From an uncultured Prevotellaceae bacterium (GTDB taxonomy: Bacteria; Bacteroidota; Bacteroidia; Bacteroidales; Bacteroidaceae): a stretch of 64,000 nucleotides of DNA. A program made the position numbers and the translations under genes. The DNA lies in contig OMZS01000011.1 of NCBI GenBank assembly GCA_900315565.1, forward strand, positions 62,001 to 126,000. Direction: 5' to 3'. Positions 6,379 to 15,798 of this stretch are shown here, piece after piece (the stretch's first letter is position 1; the number at the start of each line of letters is the position of its first letter). The notes beneath the pieces are model-generated. The model ran no database searches. It was not told the origin of the DNA and worked only from the letters and a program-made list of their open reading frames with translations.

Positions 6379-8442
6379 ATGAAGAAAACTGTTTCAACAC
6401 TGGTGCTCGCCACTCTGCTGAGCACTGCCGCCGTGGCACAAAAAGCCACCGTGGCCAGCAACGGCTACCCCATCAGCCAAGTTCCGTTTACTGCCGTGAA
6501 GGTGACTCCAGGCACTTTCTGGGGCCAGCGCATCAAGGCGGCCCGCGAGGTGACCATTCCGTTGGCGTTCAGCAAATGCGAGAGTGAGCACCGCTACAAA
6601 AACTTTGAAATGGCTGCCTACACCTTGCAGCACCCTGGACACGCCGGACTGCAGACCGACGAATGGAATGTGGCCAAGTTCATGGGCTTCTCGTTCGACG
6701 ACACCGACGTGTATAAGACCATCGAGGGCGCCAGCTATGTGCTGCAGACTTTCCCCGACAAACGGCTGAAGGAATACATCGACTCGGTGCTCGACATCGT
6801 GGCAGCCGCACAGGAGCCCGACGGCTATCTCTACACCGCCCGCACCATCAACCCCCAGCACCCGCACCAGTGGGCCGGAACCAAGCGTTGGGAAGCCGAG
6901 GAGTGGGCCAGCCACGAGCTTTACAACCTCGGACACATGGTGGATGCGGCCTGCGCCCACTATCAAGCCACGGGCTCAGACAAGTTTCTAAACATTGCCC
7001 GCCGCTATGCCGACTGCGTTGTGCGCGAAGTGGGTCCCAACCCCGGACAGGCCTGCGTGGCCCCCGGCCATCAGATAGCCGAGATGGCCCTGGCACGGCT
7101 CTATGTGCTCACCGGCGAGAAGAAATACCTTGACGAAGCCAAATTTCTGCTCGACTACCGCGCCAAGACGGGCCACCGCGACATTTACTCGCAGAGCGAC
7201 AAGCCCGTGGTGGAGCAAACGGAGGCCTGGGGACACGCCGTGAGGGCCGGCTACATGTATGCCGGCATGGCCGACGTGGCCGCCTTGATAGGCGACTCTT
7301 CCTATCTGAAAGCCATCGACAAAATCTGCGAGAACATTATTTCCAGGAAATACTACATCACCGGCGGTGTGGGAGCGCGCCACGAGGGCGAGGCTTTTGG
7401 CGCCGACTACGAGCTGCCCAACCTGACCGCCTACAACGAAACGTGCGCTGCCATATCGATGGTCTATCTGTTCCACCGCATGTTTCTGCTCCACGGCAAC
7501 TCCCGCTACATTGACTGCATGGAGCGCACGCTCTACAACGGTGTGATCAGCGGCATGGCCATAGACGGCGGCACATTCTTCTACCCCAACCCGCTGCAGG
7601 CCGACGGCAAATACATGTTCAACGCCGACAACACCAACACGCGCCAGCCTTGGTTCGGATGCGCCTGCTGCCCCAGCAACCTGTGCCGCTTTATTCCCTC
7701 GTTCCCCGGCTATATGTATGCCGTGAAAGACCGCAACCTCTACGTGAACCTCTTTGCCGGCAACACCGCCACCATCGACGTGGAGGGCAAGGCCGTCGCG
7801 ATTGAACAGCAAACCAACTATCCGTGGGACGGCGACATCAGCCTGAAGGTGGCAGCCAACAAGGCTGGCCTGTTTACCATGAAGGTTCGCATTCCCGGAT
7901 GGGTGAAGGGCCAGGTGGTGCCCACCGACCTCTACAGCTATGCCGACGGCCGGAAGCTGGGCTACACCATCCGACTGAACGGACAATCCGTGATGAAGGA
8001 CGGCGGCGAGCCTCAGCCCGACAGCGACGGCTACGTGAGCCTGACACGCAAATGGAAGAAGGGCGACGTGGTGAGCATTCACTTCGACATGGAGCCGCGC
8101 ACCGTGAAGGCCAACAACCGCGTGGCTGACGACCGCGGCAAGCTCTCCATTGAGCGCGGACCGCTGGTATATTGCGCCGAAGGGGCTGACAACACCGGCT
8201 TCAACATCTTCAACTTCATGCTCAACCGCGAGCCGCAATTCAAGGTGAGCGACAATCCCGCACTGGTGGGCGGAGTGAAGCAAATCACAGCCACGGGCCA
8301 GGCCTTGGGCTACGATGCCAACGGACGCATCACCGTGAGCGACGCCACCATCAGCCTCATCCCCTACTACGCCTGGAACCACCGCGGAGCAGGCAAGATG
8401 CAGGTGTGGATTGCCAACATGCTGAAAGGACTTGACGAATAG
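6379..8442 (+). CDS. glycoside hydrolase family 127 (beta-L-arabinofuranosidase-like, DUF1680)
   Basis: 687 residues with a Sec signal peptide (MKKTVSTLVLATLLSTAAVA), so exported to the periplasm or surface. The catalytic (alpha/alpha)6 domain shows GHAVRAGYMYAGMADVAAL, ITGGVGARHEGEAFG and, near residue 430, WFGCACCPSNLCR. In characterised GH127 enzymes the Cys residues of this motif bind Zn and one Cys is the nucleophile. A beta-sandwich follows (RIPGWVKG, IERGPLVYC). Expected role: release of beta-linked L-arabinofuranose from plant cell-wall glycans, consistent with the PL11 lyase at the right end. An M16 peptidase gene follows after 18 bp. Confidence 0.92.
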   Translation: MKKTVSTLVLATLLSTAAVAQKATVASNGYPISQVPFTAVKVTPGTFWGQRIKAAREVTIPLAFSKCESEHRYKNFEMAAYTLQHPGHAGLQTDEWNVAKFMGFSFDDTDVYKTIEGASYVLQTFPDKRLKEYIDSVLDIVAAAQEPDGYLYTARTINPQHPHQWAGTKRWEAEEWASHELYNLGHMVDAACAHYQATGSDKFLNIARRYADCVVREVGPNPGQACVAPGHQIAEMALARLYVLTGEKKYLDEAKFLLDYRAKTGHRDIYSQSDKPVVEQTEAWGHAVRAGYMYAGMADVAALIGDSSYLKAIDKICENIISRKYYITGGVGARHEGEAFGADYELPNLTAYNETCAAISMVYLFHRMFLLHGNSRYIDCMERTLYNGVISGMAIDGGTFFYPNPLQADGKYMFNADNTNTRQPWFGCACCPSNLCRFIPSFPGYMYAVKDRNLYVNLFAGNTATIDVEGKAVAIEQQTNYPWDGDISLKVAANKAGLFTMKVRIPGWVKGQVVPTDLYSYADGRKLGYTIRLNGQSVMKDGGEPQPDSDGYVSLTRKWKKGDVVSIHFDMEPRTVKANNRVADDRGKLSIERGPLVYCAEGADNTGFNIFNFMLNREPQFKVSDNPALVGGVKQITATGQALGYDANGRITVSDATISLIPYYAWNHRGAGKMQVWIANMLKGLDE

Positions 8443-8460
8443 ACTACTTAAGGGGAGACA

Positions 8461-9696
8461 ATGACTTACAACACCCACACACTGAGCAACGGACTTCGTG
8501 TGATTCACCGCCCATCGGCATCGCCGGTGGTGTTCTGCGGCTTTGAAATCAACGCCGGGTCGCGCCACGAGCCGACAGGCAGCGAGGGACTGGCGCACTT
8601 CTGCGAGCACGTCAGCTTTAAAGGCACCCGCCATCGGCGGGCGTGGCACATACTGAACTGTCTGGAGAGTGTGGGTGGCGACCTCAACGCCTTTACCAAC
8701 AAAGAGGACACGGTTTATTACGCCGCCATACTGAACGACCACCTGCCGCGCGCCGTGGCACTGCTGTGCGACATTGTGTTCAACAGCACCTTTCCGCAAC
8801 ACGAGATTGACAAGGAGGTGGCCGTGATCTGCGACGAGATAGAAAGCTACAACGACACGCCCACCGAGCTGATTTTCGACGATTTCGAGAACATCGTCTT
8901 CAAAGGTCACCCGCTGGGGCACAACATTCTGGGCAACGCCGAACGGCTCAAGCAGTTTACCACTGCCGACGCGCTACGGTTCACCCAACAGTACTACCGC
9001 CCGCAGAACATGATTTTCTTTGCCGACGGCGACATCAGTTTCAGCCGTCTGGTGAAGCTGTTGGAGAAAAATCTGACCGCTGTCGCTGCTCCCGAAGGGG
9101 AAACAAAAGCGCTGGCCGAAGAAACCATCCCCCCTGTGAGCACGGGGGGAACGGTTGTTCTCGACAAGCACACCCACCAGTCGCACGTCATGGTGGGGAC
9201 GCGGGCATTCGACATACACCACCCGCTGCGCATACCGCTCTACCTGCTCAACAACATGCTCGGCGGCCCTGGCATGAACGCACGGCTCAACCTCGCCCTG
9301 CGCGAACGCCATGGACTGGTTTATACCGTTGAGAGCAGCATGGCCACTTACAGCGACACGGGCATGTGGAGCGTGTATTTCGGCTGCGACCCGCACGACG
9401 TCAACCACTGTCTGCGACTGGTGCGCCATGAACTCGACCGGCTGATGCAACAGCCGCTCACACTGCGCCAGCTCAATGCCGCCAAGAAACAGCTGAAAGG
9501 CCAGATAGGCATCGCCGCGGACAATCGCGAACAGTTTGCACTCGACTTTGGGAAAAGCTTCCTGCACTACGGATGGGAGAAGAACGTGGAACGGCTCATG
9601 CAGCACATCGACGACGTTTCGGCCGAGCAAGTGCTGCAAACAGCTCAGCAGCTTTTCGCCCCCGAACGGCTCACCACGCTCATCTATCAATGTTAG
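8461..9696 (+). CDS. M16 family zinc peptidase
   Basis: 411 residues, the size of a single-chain bacterial M16B (PqqL/processing-peptidase-like) protein. The inverted zinc motif HFCEH (residues 46-50) is followed by the distal Glu region (NKEDTVYYAAIL...E in the second helix). The C-terminal half has the conserved GGPGMNARLNLALRERHGLVYTVES, containing the R..Y substrate-binding pair. No signal peptide is visible, so it is probably cytoplasmic. It follows the GH127 gene by 18 bp and is probably co-transcribed. The substrate is unknown. Confidence 0.93.
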   Translation: MTYNTHTLSNGLRVIHRPSASPVVFCGFEINAGSRHEPTGSEGLAHFCEHVSFKGTRHRRAWHILNCLESVGGDLNAFTNKEDTVYYAAILNDHLPRAVALLCDIVFNSTFPQHEIDKEVAVICDEIESYNDTPTELIFDDFENIVFKGHPLGHNILGNAERLKQFTTADALRFTQQYYRPQNMIFFADGDISFSRLVKLLEKNLTAVAAPEGETKALAEETIPPVSTGGTVVLDKHTHQSHVMVGTRAFDIHHPLRIPLYLLNNMLGGPGMNARLNLALRERHGLVYTVESSMATYSDTGMWSVYFGCDPHDVNHCLRLVRHELDRLMQQPLTLRQLNAAKKQLKGQIGIAADNREQFALDFGKSFLHYGWEKNVERLMQHIDDVSAEQVLQTAQQLFAPERLTTLIYQC

Positions 9697-9800
9697 GGGG
9701 AGTTAACTGGAAGTTAGCGGGAGTTAATAGGGAGTTAGCGGAAGTTAACAGGGAGTTATCGGGGAGTTAACAAGGAGTTAACAGGAGTATTTCCTGCAAG
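9697..9800. repeat. degenerate GGAGTTAAC/GGGAGTTAG tandem repeat
   Basis: About ten units of 9-11 bp (GGGAGTTAAC, GGAAGTTAGC, GGGAGTTAAT and similar) start directly after the peptidase stop codon and run to about 9790. The remainder up to the next start codon is AT-rich without a recognisable element. Confidence 0.75.
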
Positions 9801-9844
9801 CCCAAATAGAATGTGTAGAATATGGTAAAGATTACTAACAACGA

Positions 9845-12103
9845 ATGAAAAAGACGATCGTATTATTGTCCGCCCTGCTGATATGCGGCATGGCGAGCGC
9901 ACAGCAAGACAGTGTCCGCACCGAGAGAAAAAAGGTGGCGGTGGTACTGAGTGGCGGCGGTGCAAAAGGCATGGCCCACATCGGTGCGCTGAAAGTGTTG
10001 GAACGTGCCGGCATTCCTATCGACATTGTCACCGGCACATCGATGGGCAGCATCATCGGCGGTCTTTATGCCATTGGCTACAATGCCAACTCGCTCGACT
10101 CCATGGTGCGTGTGCAGGACTGGAGCTACGTCATTACCGACAAGGAGAACCTGCGCCGCCAGAGCCTCAGCGACCGGCGGAAACAAAACACCTACGCCTT
10201 CACCACCGGACTGACCATCGGCAAGAAAGACATGAACGCCGGCGGCATTATCAAAGGCAAGAACCTGGCCGAACTGTTTCAACAGCTATGCACGGGCTAC
10301 ACTGACTCAATAGACTTTTCACGCGACTTGCGCATACCTTTTGCCTGTGTGGCCACAAACATCATCGACAACAGCGAGGTGGACATGCACAGCGGACGAC
10401 TGCCGCAGGCCATGCGCGCCTCGATGGCCATTCCCGCCGCTTTTTCGCCTGTCAGAGTGGGCGACAAGGTGCTGGTAGATGGCGGTTTGAAAAACAACTA
10501 TCCTGCCGACATTGCCCGTCAGATGGGGGCCGACATTATTATCGGTGTCACCGTGCAGGGACCGCCGAAGATGGCCGAGGACATGGGCGGCACCATGAGC
10601 ATTCTGAGTCAGATTATCGACGTGAACTGTAAGAACAAGTACGACGAGAACCTTGAAATAACCGACGTGCATGTGGCAGTAGATACCCGAGGCTACAACG
10701 CTGCCAGCTTCTCGCTGGAAGCTATCGACACACTGGTGCGCCGGGGCGAAGAGGAAGCCATGCGCCACTGGGACGAGATTGTTGCCCTGAAACAGCGCAT
10801 CGGCATCGACGACTCGTTCCGCCCCACTATATACCATCCGCTACGGCCGCAGGTGCTGACCGAAAAGCAACTTGTAACGGGCTACACCTTCGAGAACATG
10901 ACACCGCTGGCAGAGCGGTTCCTGCGTCAGAAATTCCATCTTAACAAAGGGGAGCGCAACGACAGCATCGACGCTAAACTGGAACAGGAACTCACCACGT
11001 CGATGCGTGTTGACTTGTTCTACCAAACTGCTGAGTGCCGGCTGGTTCCCGACGGCGACGGGGTGCGTGTCATTCTCTCGGCGGGCAACCGCAAATCGGC
11101 ACAGTTGCATGCTGGTTTCCGTTTCGACACCGAGGAGTATGCCACGGTGCAACTGGGTCTCGACATCCCGCTGAAAACCGCCGTGCCTGTCAACACCGAC
11201 ATCACGCTGCGCCTGGGCAAGCGGCTGATGGTGCGTGGCGACCTGACCATCCATCCGCACAGCTTCACCCGACCGACAATCAGCTACGCCTTCCGCCGCA
11301 ACGATGTGGATTTGTATATCGACGGCGAACGCGACTACAATATTCTCTATAACCAGTTTCAGGGTGAGGTAACACCCATTAACTTCGACCTGCGCCACTT
11401 CAACCTGCAGATGGGACTGCGCTGGGATTTCATGCACTACCGCAACAAACTCGGCTCAGAGAAATCGAAGGAGGTGACACTCAAAAACGAGCACTTCTTC
11501 AGCTACCGCGCCCGAATCAGTTACAATAGCGAGGACAACTGGTATTTCCCCACTCGAGGTGCCCGTTTCAAGGCAGAGTACGCCTACGTAACCAACGATT
11601 TCGCCAAGATTAACGAGCGGGCTCCCGACGGCACAAAAATCGGGAAGAAGAGCGGCATGAACGACATCAGTGCCAACTGGCGCATGTCGTTCACCTTCGG
11701 CAGCCGTTTCACTCTGCAGCCGATGCTTTACGGCCGACTGCTCTTTGGCGACATCATACCACCGGTGTTCGGCAATGCCATTGGCGGTGAATGGTTCGGC
11801 CATTACGTTGAACAGCAAATGCCCTTTGCCGGCATCGGCAACATGGAGTACGTTAACCATCAGTTCGTGGCCGCACAGCTACAGGCCCAGCAGCGCATCG
11901 GAGCCAACAGCTACGTGCTGCTCCGCGTGGCCGGTGCTCAGCATGCCGACAAAACAAAGAAACTCCTGGACTACCGCACTCTGCTGGGAGTACAGGCAGC
12001 CTACTACTACAACACGATGTTCGGCCCCGTAGGTGCTACCCTTGGCTATAGCAACCGCACCAAAGAGCCGTACTTCTTCGTGAACCTGGGATATGAGTTC
12101 TAA
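9845..12103 (+). CDS. patatin-like phospholipase fused to POTRA and outer-membrane beta-barrel (type Vd-like)
   Basis: 752 residues. Signal peptide (1-19), then a patatin lipase domain: glycine-rich oxyanion loop GGGAKG (37-42), nucleophile elbow GTSMG (Ser66) and the Asp of the DGG motif in LVDGGLKNNYPADIA. After about residue 340 comes a POTRA-like segment (VTGYTFENMTPLAERFL...) and then a 16-strand-type barrel ending FFVNLGYEF with a terminal aromatic residue, as for BamA substrates. This order is that of PlpD-type type Vd autotransporters, in which the lipase is carried to the surface. Predicted function: phospholipase A-type acyl hydrolase at the outer membrane. No operon partner is evident. 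Confidence 0.92.
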   Translation: MKKTIVLLSALLICGMASAQQDSVRTERKKVAVVLSGGGAKGMAHIGALKVLERAGIPIDIVTGTSMGSIIGGLYAIGYNANSLDSMVRVQDWSYVITDKENLRRQSLSDRRKQNTYAFTTGLTIGKKDMNAGGIIKGKNLAELFQQLCTGYTDSIDFSRDLRIPFACVATNIIDNSEVDMHSGRLPQAMRASMAIPAAFSPVRVGDKVLVDGGLKNNYPADIARQMGADIIIGVTVQGPPKMAEDMGGTMSILSQIIDVNCKNKYDENLEITDVHVAVDTRGYNAASFSLEAIDTLVRRGEEEAMRHWDEIVALKQRIGIDDSFRPTIYHPLRPQVLTEKQLVTGYTFENMTPLAERFLRQKFHLNKGERNDSIDAKLEQELTTSMRVDLFYQTAECRLVPDGDGVRVILSAGNRKSAQLHAGFRFDTEEYATVQLGLDIPLKTAVPVNTDITLRLGKRLMVRGDLTIHPHSFTRPTISYAFRRNDVDLYIDGERDYNILYNQFQGEVTPINFDLRHFNLQMGLRWDFMHYRNKLGSEKSKEVTLKNEHFFSYRARISYNSEDNWYFPTRGARFKAEYAYVTNDFAKINERAPDGTKIGKKSGMNDISANWRMSFTFGSRFTLQPMLYGRLLFGDIIPPVFGNAIGGEWFGHYVEQQMPFAGIGNMEYVNHQFVAAQLQAQQRIGANSYVLLRVAGAQHADKTKKLLDYRTLLGVQAAYYYNTMFGPVGATLGYSNRTKEPYFFVNLGYEF

Positions 12104-12250
12104 GTTAGGTGATAGGTGATAGGTGATAGGTGATGGGTGATAGGTGATGGGTGTTAAGAGTTACCGTTATTGTTGACGTTGTCGAAGCTATTGTCTTGAA
12201 CTCCTTGAACTCCTTGAACTCCTTGAACTCCATGAACTTCTTGAAGCGAA
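12104..12250. repeat. composite repeat, forward orientation (copy 1)
   Basis: Three blocks: TAGGTGA units (12108-12150); a linker from GAGTTACCGTTATTGTTG to GAAGCTATTGTCTTG (12158-12198); then AACTCCTTG units (12199-12246) ending in a slightly changed AACTTCTTG. The next start codon is at 12278. The same linker and 9-bp unit return 925 bp later on the far side of the gene. Confidence 0.8.
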
Positions 12251-12277
12251 TACAAAACAAATTAAAACATAAATAAC

Positions 12278-13051
12278 ATGAAACGAACAATTCTTTGGAT
12301 GCTAGCCAGCATCGTGATTCCCTTGGGCACTGAGGCACAAGAACAAAATGAAATTGAACTTGGCTTACTGAACCATGCCAGTGTGGCTGTGGGTGTGGGA
12401 ACAACAGGTATCACAGCCGATCTTAATTTGCCCGTCTCACCTTTCGTGGTGGTGCGTGGCGGCGTTGACATTTTTCCGTTCAAGTACTCAACCAACCTTG
12501 ACATTGACTACCGCGACAAGTTGGCAAATGCAGTGCTGCCAAACGAAGTAAAGGTGGAAGGCAAACTCAGCATGACGAGTGGCCACGTGCTGGCCGACTT
12601 CTTCCCGTCGAAACAGAGCGCATTCCGACTGACGGCCGGTCTCTATCTGGGCGGCGAAAAGGTGGCAGAGGCCTACAACAAAGAAGACGGTGCACTGATG
12701 GCCGTCACTGCCTACAACCACGCCGTGCCCGAAAGCAAGAAAGCGGGCTACCCGCTGGGCGACTACTTCCTGATGCCCGACGAACATGGTAATGTTCATG
12801 CCGACATCACCGTGAAGAAACTACGCCCATACGTAGGTATTGGCTTCGGGCGCCCTGTTCCCACCAATAGCCGAGTGTCCTTCAACTTCGACCTTGGCGT
12901 GCAGTTCTGGGGCAAGCCCACGGTGACATGCCAAAATCAGAAACTGCAGGATGAAGACATGAAAGGTGATGACGGCGGCCTGGTGAAGTACATATCAATG
13001 GCATCCATCTGGCCCGTAATGAACATCCGCGTGGCCTTACTTCTATTTTGA
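12278..13051 (+). CDS. predicted outer-membrane beta-barrel protein, unknown function
   Basis: 257 residues with a signal peptide (MKRTILWMLASIVIPLGTEA). The mature part has alternating beta-strands (GLLNHASVAVGVGTTGITADL, FVVVRGGVDIFPFKY, RLTAGLYLGGEKVAEAY, LRPYVGIGFGR, RVSFNFDLGVQFWG) and ends VALLLF with a terminal Phe, as expected for an 8-10 strand barrel inserted by Bam. Similar proteins are common in Bacteroidota and have no assigned function. The gene is bracketed by two direct copies of the composite repeat, so it could be a unit that moved or was amplified with them; that is inference. Confidence 0.75.
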   Translation: MKRTILWMLASIVIPLGTEAQEQNEIELGLLNHASVAVGVGTTGITADLNLPVSPFVVVRGGVDIFPFKYSTNLDIDYRDKLANAVLPNEVKVEGKLSMTSGHVLADFFPSKQSAFRLTAGLYLGGEKVAEAYNKEDGALMAVTAYNHAVPESKKAGYPLGDYFLMPDEHGNVHADITVKKLRPYVGIGFGRPVPTNSRVSFNFDLGVQFWGKPTVTCQNQKLQDEDMKGDDGGLVKYISMASIWPVMNIRVALLLF

Positions 13052-13165
13052 GTTAGGAGATAGGAGTTAGGAGTTAGGAGTTAAGAGTTATCGTTATCGT
13101 TGCCGAAGCTATTGTCTTGAACTCCTTGAACTCCTTGAACTCCTTGAACTCCTTGAAATTCTTAT
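13052..13165. repeat. composite repeat, forward orientation (copy 2)
   Basis: GTTAGGA units (13054-13084), then the linker from GAGTTATCGTTATCGTTG to GAAGCTATTGTCTTG (13085-13119), then AACTCCTTG units to about 13155. It is the direct counterpart of 12104-12250; the first block has a different unit (GTTAGGA instead of TAGGTGA) while linker and third block agree. Confidence 0.8.
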
Positions 13166-13188
13166 AAAAATCATATCTATATATAAAA

Positions 13189-14679
13189 ATGAACAAAATT
13201 CAACAGAAACTAACTATGACATTCTGGGCCTTGGGGCTCGGAATGCTAATGGCGTTGCCTATGACGTGTAGGGCGCAGCGGATACTGACGCTCGACAGTT
13301 GCAGGGCAATGGCACTGAGGAACAACAAACAGATGAGTGTGGCGAAGGTCAAGCAAGACGTGGCTGCGAACACTAGGAAATCGGCCCGTACGAAATATCT
13401 GCCACACGTGAATGCCTTGGGTGGATACATGTGGATGAGCAAAGAGATTTCCATCCTGAACAATGACCAGAAGGATGCGCTGAGCCACCTCGGCACGAAT
13501 GTTGGGGCAACCTTGTCGAGCAGTCTGACCTCGGCCATTTCGCAGTTGCCGGCAGCCTCACAGATGAATATTGCCCAAGATTTGTCGCAATTTGTGGGTA
13601 CGCTCGACCAAACGGGTGCGGGACTTGTGAACTCGTTGCGAACGGACACACACAACATGTTTGCCGGAGCAGTAATGGTGACCCAGCCCGTATTCATGGG
13701 CGGTGCCATCACGGCAGCAAACAAGATAGCTGACATCAACGAGGAGATGGCTGCAAACACACTGGAAACCAAACGGCAGGGCACCTTATATAATATAGAC
13801 CATGCCTACTGGCAGGTGGTGTCGCTGCATCACAAACAGAAACTTGCCGAGAGTTTCGTGGAGCTGGTGAAGAAACTGAAGGGCGACGTGCAGAAAATGA
13901 TTAACCAGGGTGTGGCCACCAAAGGCGACGGGCTGAGTGTTGGCGTAAGGGTGAACGAGGCCGAAATGGCCCTGACGAAGGTCACCGACGGGCTGGCACT
14001 GTCGAAAATGCTGCTGTGCCAACTTTGTGGACTGCCTGTGGAGGAAAACATTGCTCTGGCCGACGAGAACGAGAACGCCAGCGAGAACGTCAGCGGATTT
14101 ATTCTTCCCAGCGGTGATTTAGTGGAGAGCATTAACCGCCCCGAGCTGAAAGTGCTGCAGAACACGGTTGACCTTAGTCGCCAGACAACTAACTTGCTGA
14201 AGGCAGGAAACCTGCCGCAAGTGCTGCTGACCGGCGGCTACGCCCTGTCGAATCCGAACACCTTCAACGGATTCGAGAAAAAGTTCAGCGGTTTCTGGAA
14301 TGTGGGCCTGTTGGTGCGTGTGCCCATCTGGAACTGGGGCGACGTGAAATATAAAGTGCGCGCCTCGAAAGGTGCTACAACCATCGCAAGCCTTGAACTT
14401 GACGAAGCACGCGAACTGATTGAGCTGCAGGTTCACCAGAGCAAGTTCAAGGTGAATGAAGCCAACAAGAACCTGGAGATGGCACTGTCGAACGTTGCCA
14501 ACGCTGAGGAGAACCTGCGCATGGCAAACCTCGGATTTAAGGAGGGCACCGTTTCGTTCACCACCGTCATGGAGGCACAGACTGCCTGGCAGCAGGCACA
14601 ATCGCAAAAAATTGATGCCGAGATTGGAGTGAAACTCTCGCAGGTAGAGCTGCAAAAGGCACTGGGAACGCTGCAGTAA
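13189..14679 (+). CDS. TolC family outer-membrane efflux protein
   Basis: 496 residues, signal peptide ending near MTCRA. Two repeated coiled-coil halves are seen: LDSCRAMALRNNKQMSVAKVKQDVA at the start of the first, and RPELKVLQNTVDLSRQTTNLLKAGNLPQVLLTGGYALSNP at the start of the second. The C-terminal helix pair includes ANLGFKEGTVSFTTVMEAQTAW, the usual TolC motif. It forms the outer-membrane channel of a tripartite exporter, here with the adaptor and two permeases that follow. First gene of the operon. Confidence 0.94.
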   Translation: MNKIQQKLTMTFWALGLGMLMALPMTCRAQRILTLDSCRAMALRNNKQMSVAKVKQDVAANTRKSARTKYLPHVNALGGYMWMSKEISILNNDQKDALSHLGTNVGATLSSSLTSAISQLPAASQMNIAQDLSQFVGTLDQTGAGLVNSLRTDTHNMFAGAVMVTQPVFMGGAITAANKIADINEEMAANTLETKRQGTLYNIDHAYWQVVSLHHKQKLAESFVELVKKLKGDVQKMINQGVATKGDGLSVGVRVNEAEMALTKVTDGLALSKMLLCQLCGLPVEENIALADENENASENVSGFILPSGDLVESINRPELKVLQNTVDLSRQTTNLLKAGNLPQVLLTGGYALSNPNTFNGFEKKFSGFWNVGLLVRVPIWNWGDVKYKVRASKGATTIASLELDEARELIELQVHQSKFKVNEANKNLEMALSNVANAEENLRMANLGFKEGTVSFTTVMEAQTAWQQAQSQKIDAEIGVKLSQVELQKALGTLQ

Positions 14680-14758
14680 ATGAGAAATGAAAAATGAAAA
14701 ATGTAAAATTGTGAAATTGTGAAATTGTGAAATAGTATAATTGTAAAATTGTAATAAA
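14680..14758. repeat. degenerate AAATG / AATTGTGA tandem repeat
   Basis: Starts with GAGAAATGAAAAATGAAAAATG, then TTGTGAAA units (8 bp) up to the next start codon. The TTGTGAAA units return between the adaptor and first permease genes (15752-15798). Confidence 0.7.
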
Positions 14759-14761
14759 GTT

Positions 14762-15751
14762 ATGGATAAAGCAAAACAACAACACAACAATATTCTGCTG
14801 GCCGTAGGCGGTTTCTCAGCAGTTGTAATCATTGTGGCACTCATCGGTTTCCTTACCCTGGGCCGTGACCCCGAAGTGATACAGGGCGAGATGGAAGTAG
14901 AGGAGTACCGCGTGTCGGGCAAAGTGCCTGGACGTATTCTCGAACTCCGCGCTAAAGAGGGTGACATGGTACAGGCTGGCGACACGCTGGCTATCATTGA
15001 GGCTCCCGAGGTTCATGCCAAGATGTCGCAGGCACGGAGTGCCGTTGATGCCGCCTCAGCTATGGAGCAGATGGCCCGCAATGGTGCGCGCAAAGAGCAG
15101 ATTCAGGGTGCGCGCCAACTGCTGGAGCAGGCAAAGGCAGGACTTGAGATAGCCGAGAAGTCGTACAACCGCATGAAGATTCTTTTCGAAGAAGAGGTGG
15201 TCAGCGCGCAGAAGTTCGACGAGGCCCAGGCCATGTATAAGTCGGCCCAAGCTCAGGTGAAGGCCGCGCAGAGCCAGTACGACCTGGCCCTGAACGGTGC
15301 CCGTGCTGAGGAGCGCCGCGCCGCATCGGCTACTGTCGGTCAGGCCCGTGGTGCTGTGCAGGAAGTGAACAGCTACATCCGCGAAACCGTGCAGGTGGCA
15401 CAGATGGCGGGCGAGGTGACCGACGTTTATCCGAAAGTGGGTGAACTGGTTGGCACAGGCACTCCCATCATGAGCATTGCCGTGATGGACGACCAGTGGG
15501 CCACGTTCAACATCCGCGAGGATCAGCTGAAGGACATCAAGGTGGGCCAGGAAATCACCGTTCAAGTGCCCGCACTCGATAAAGAGACGAAGATGAAGGT
15601 AACATCGATGAAGGACAAGGGCTCGTTCGCCGTGTGGAAAGCAACAAAGGCCAGCGGCCAGTACGACCAGAAGACCTTCGAGGTAAAAGCCCGTCCGAAA
15701 GAGAAAATCGAGGGTGTAAGGCCTGGCATGTCGGTGATTCTGAAGAAGTAA
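14762..15751 (+). CDS. HlyD-type periplasmic adaptor (membrane fusion protein)
   Basis: 329 residues. One N-terminal membrane anchor (residues about 16-37, ILLAVGGFSAVVIIVALIGF), then a lipoyl half-motif (YRVSGKVPGRILELRAKEGDMVQAGDTLAII), a coiled-coil hairpin (about 85-200) and the second lipoyl half with a beta-barrel (AGEVTDVYPKVGELVGTGTPIMSI). It bridges inner-membrane permease and TolC. The gap to the tolC-type gene is 82 bp of repeat. In family terms it is closest to YbhG/EmrA-like adaptors working with ABC-2 type permeases. Confidence 0.93.
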   Translation: MDKAKQQHNNILLAVGGFSAVVIIVALIGFLTLGRDPEVIQGEMEVEEYRVSGKVPGRILELRAKEGDMVQAGDTLAIIEAPEVHAKMSQARSAVDAASAMEQMARNGARKEQIQGARQLLEQAKAGLEIAEKSYNRMKILFEEEVVSAQKFDEAQAMYKSAQAQVKAAQSQYDLALNGARAEERRAASATVGQARGAVQEVNSYIRETVQVAQMAGEVTDVYPKVGELVGTGTPIMSIAVMDDQWATFNIREDQLKDIKVGQEITVQVPALDKETKMKVTSMKDKGSFAVWKATKASGQYDQKTFEVKARPKEKIEGVRPGMSVILKK

Positions 15752-15798
15752 TGTGAGATTTGGGAATTGTGAAATTGTGAAATTGTAAAATAGTGAAA
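15752..15798. repeat. AATTGTGA repeat overlapping a start codon
   Basis: TTGTGAAA, TTGTAAAA and TAGTGAAA units. The GTG start of the next gene (15793) lies in the last unit. Confidence 0.65.

Noticed and set aside
6988-8922. 644-codon minus-strand frame
   Set aside because: Antisense shadow of the GH127 and M16 genes; composition is rich in His/Val/Gly as expected from reversed reading.
12158-13160. Direct repeats bracketing gene 12278-13051 as a CRISPR array or insertion sequence
   Set aside because: Only two copies, no spacers of regular length, no terminal inverted repeats and no transposase.
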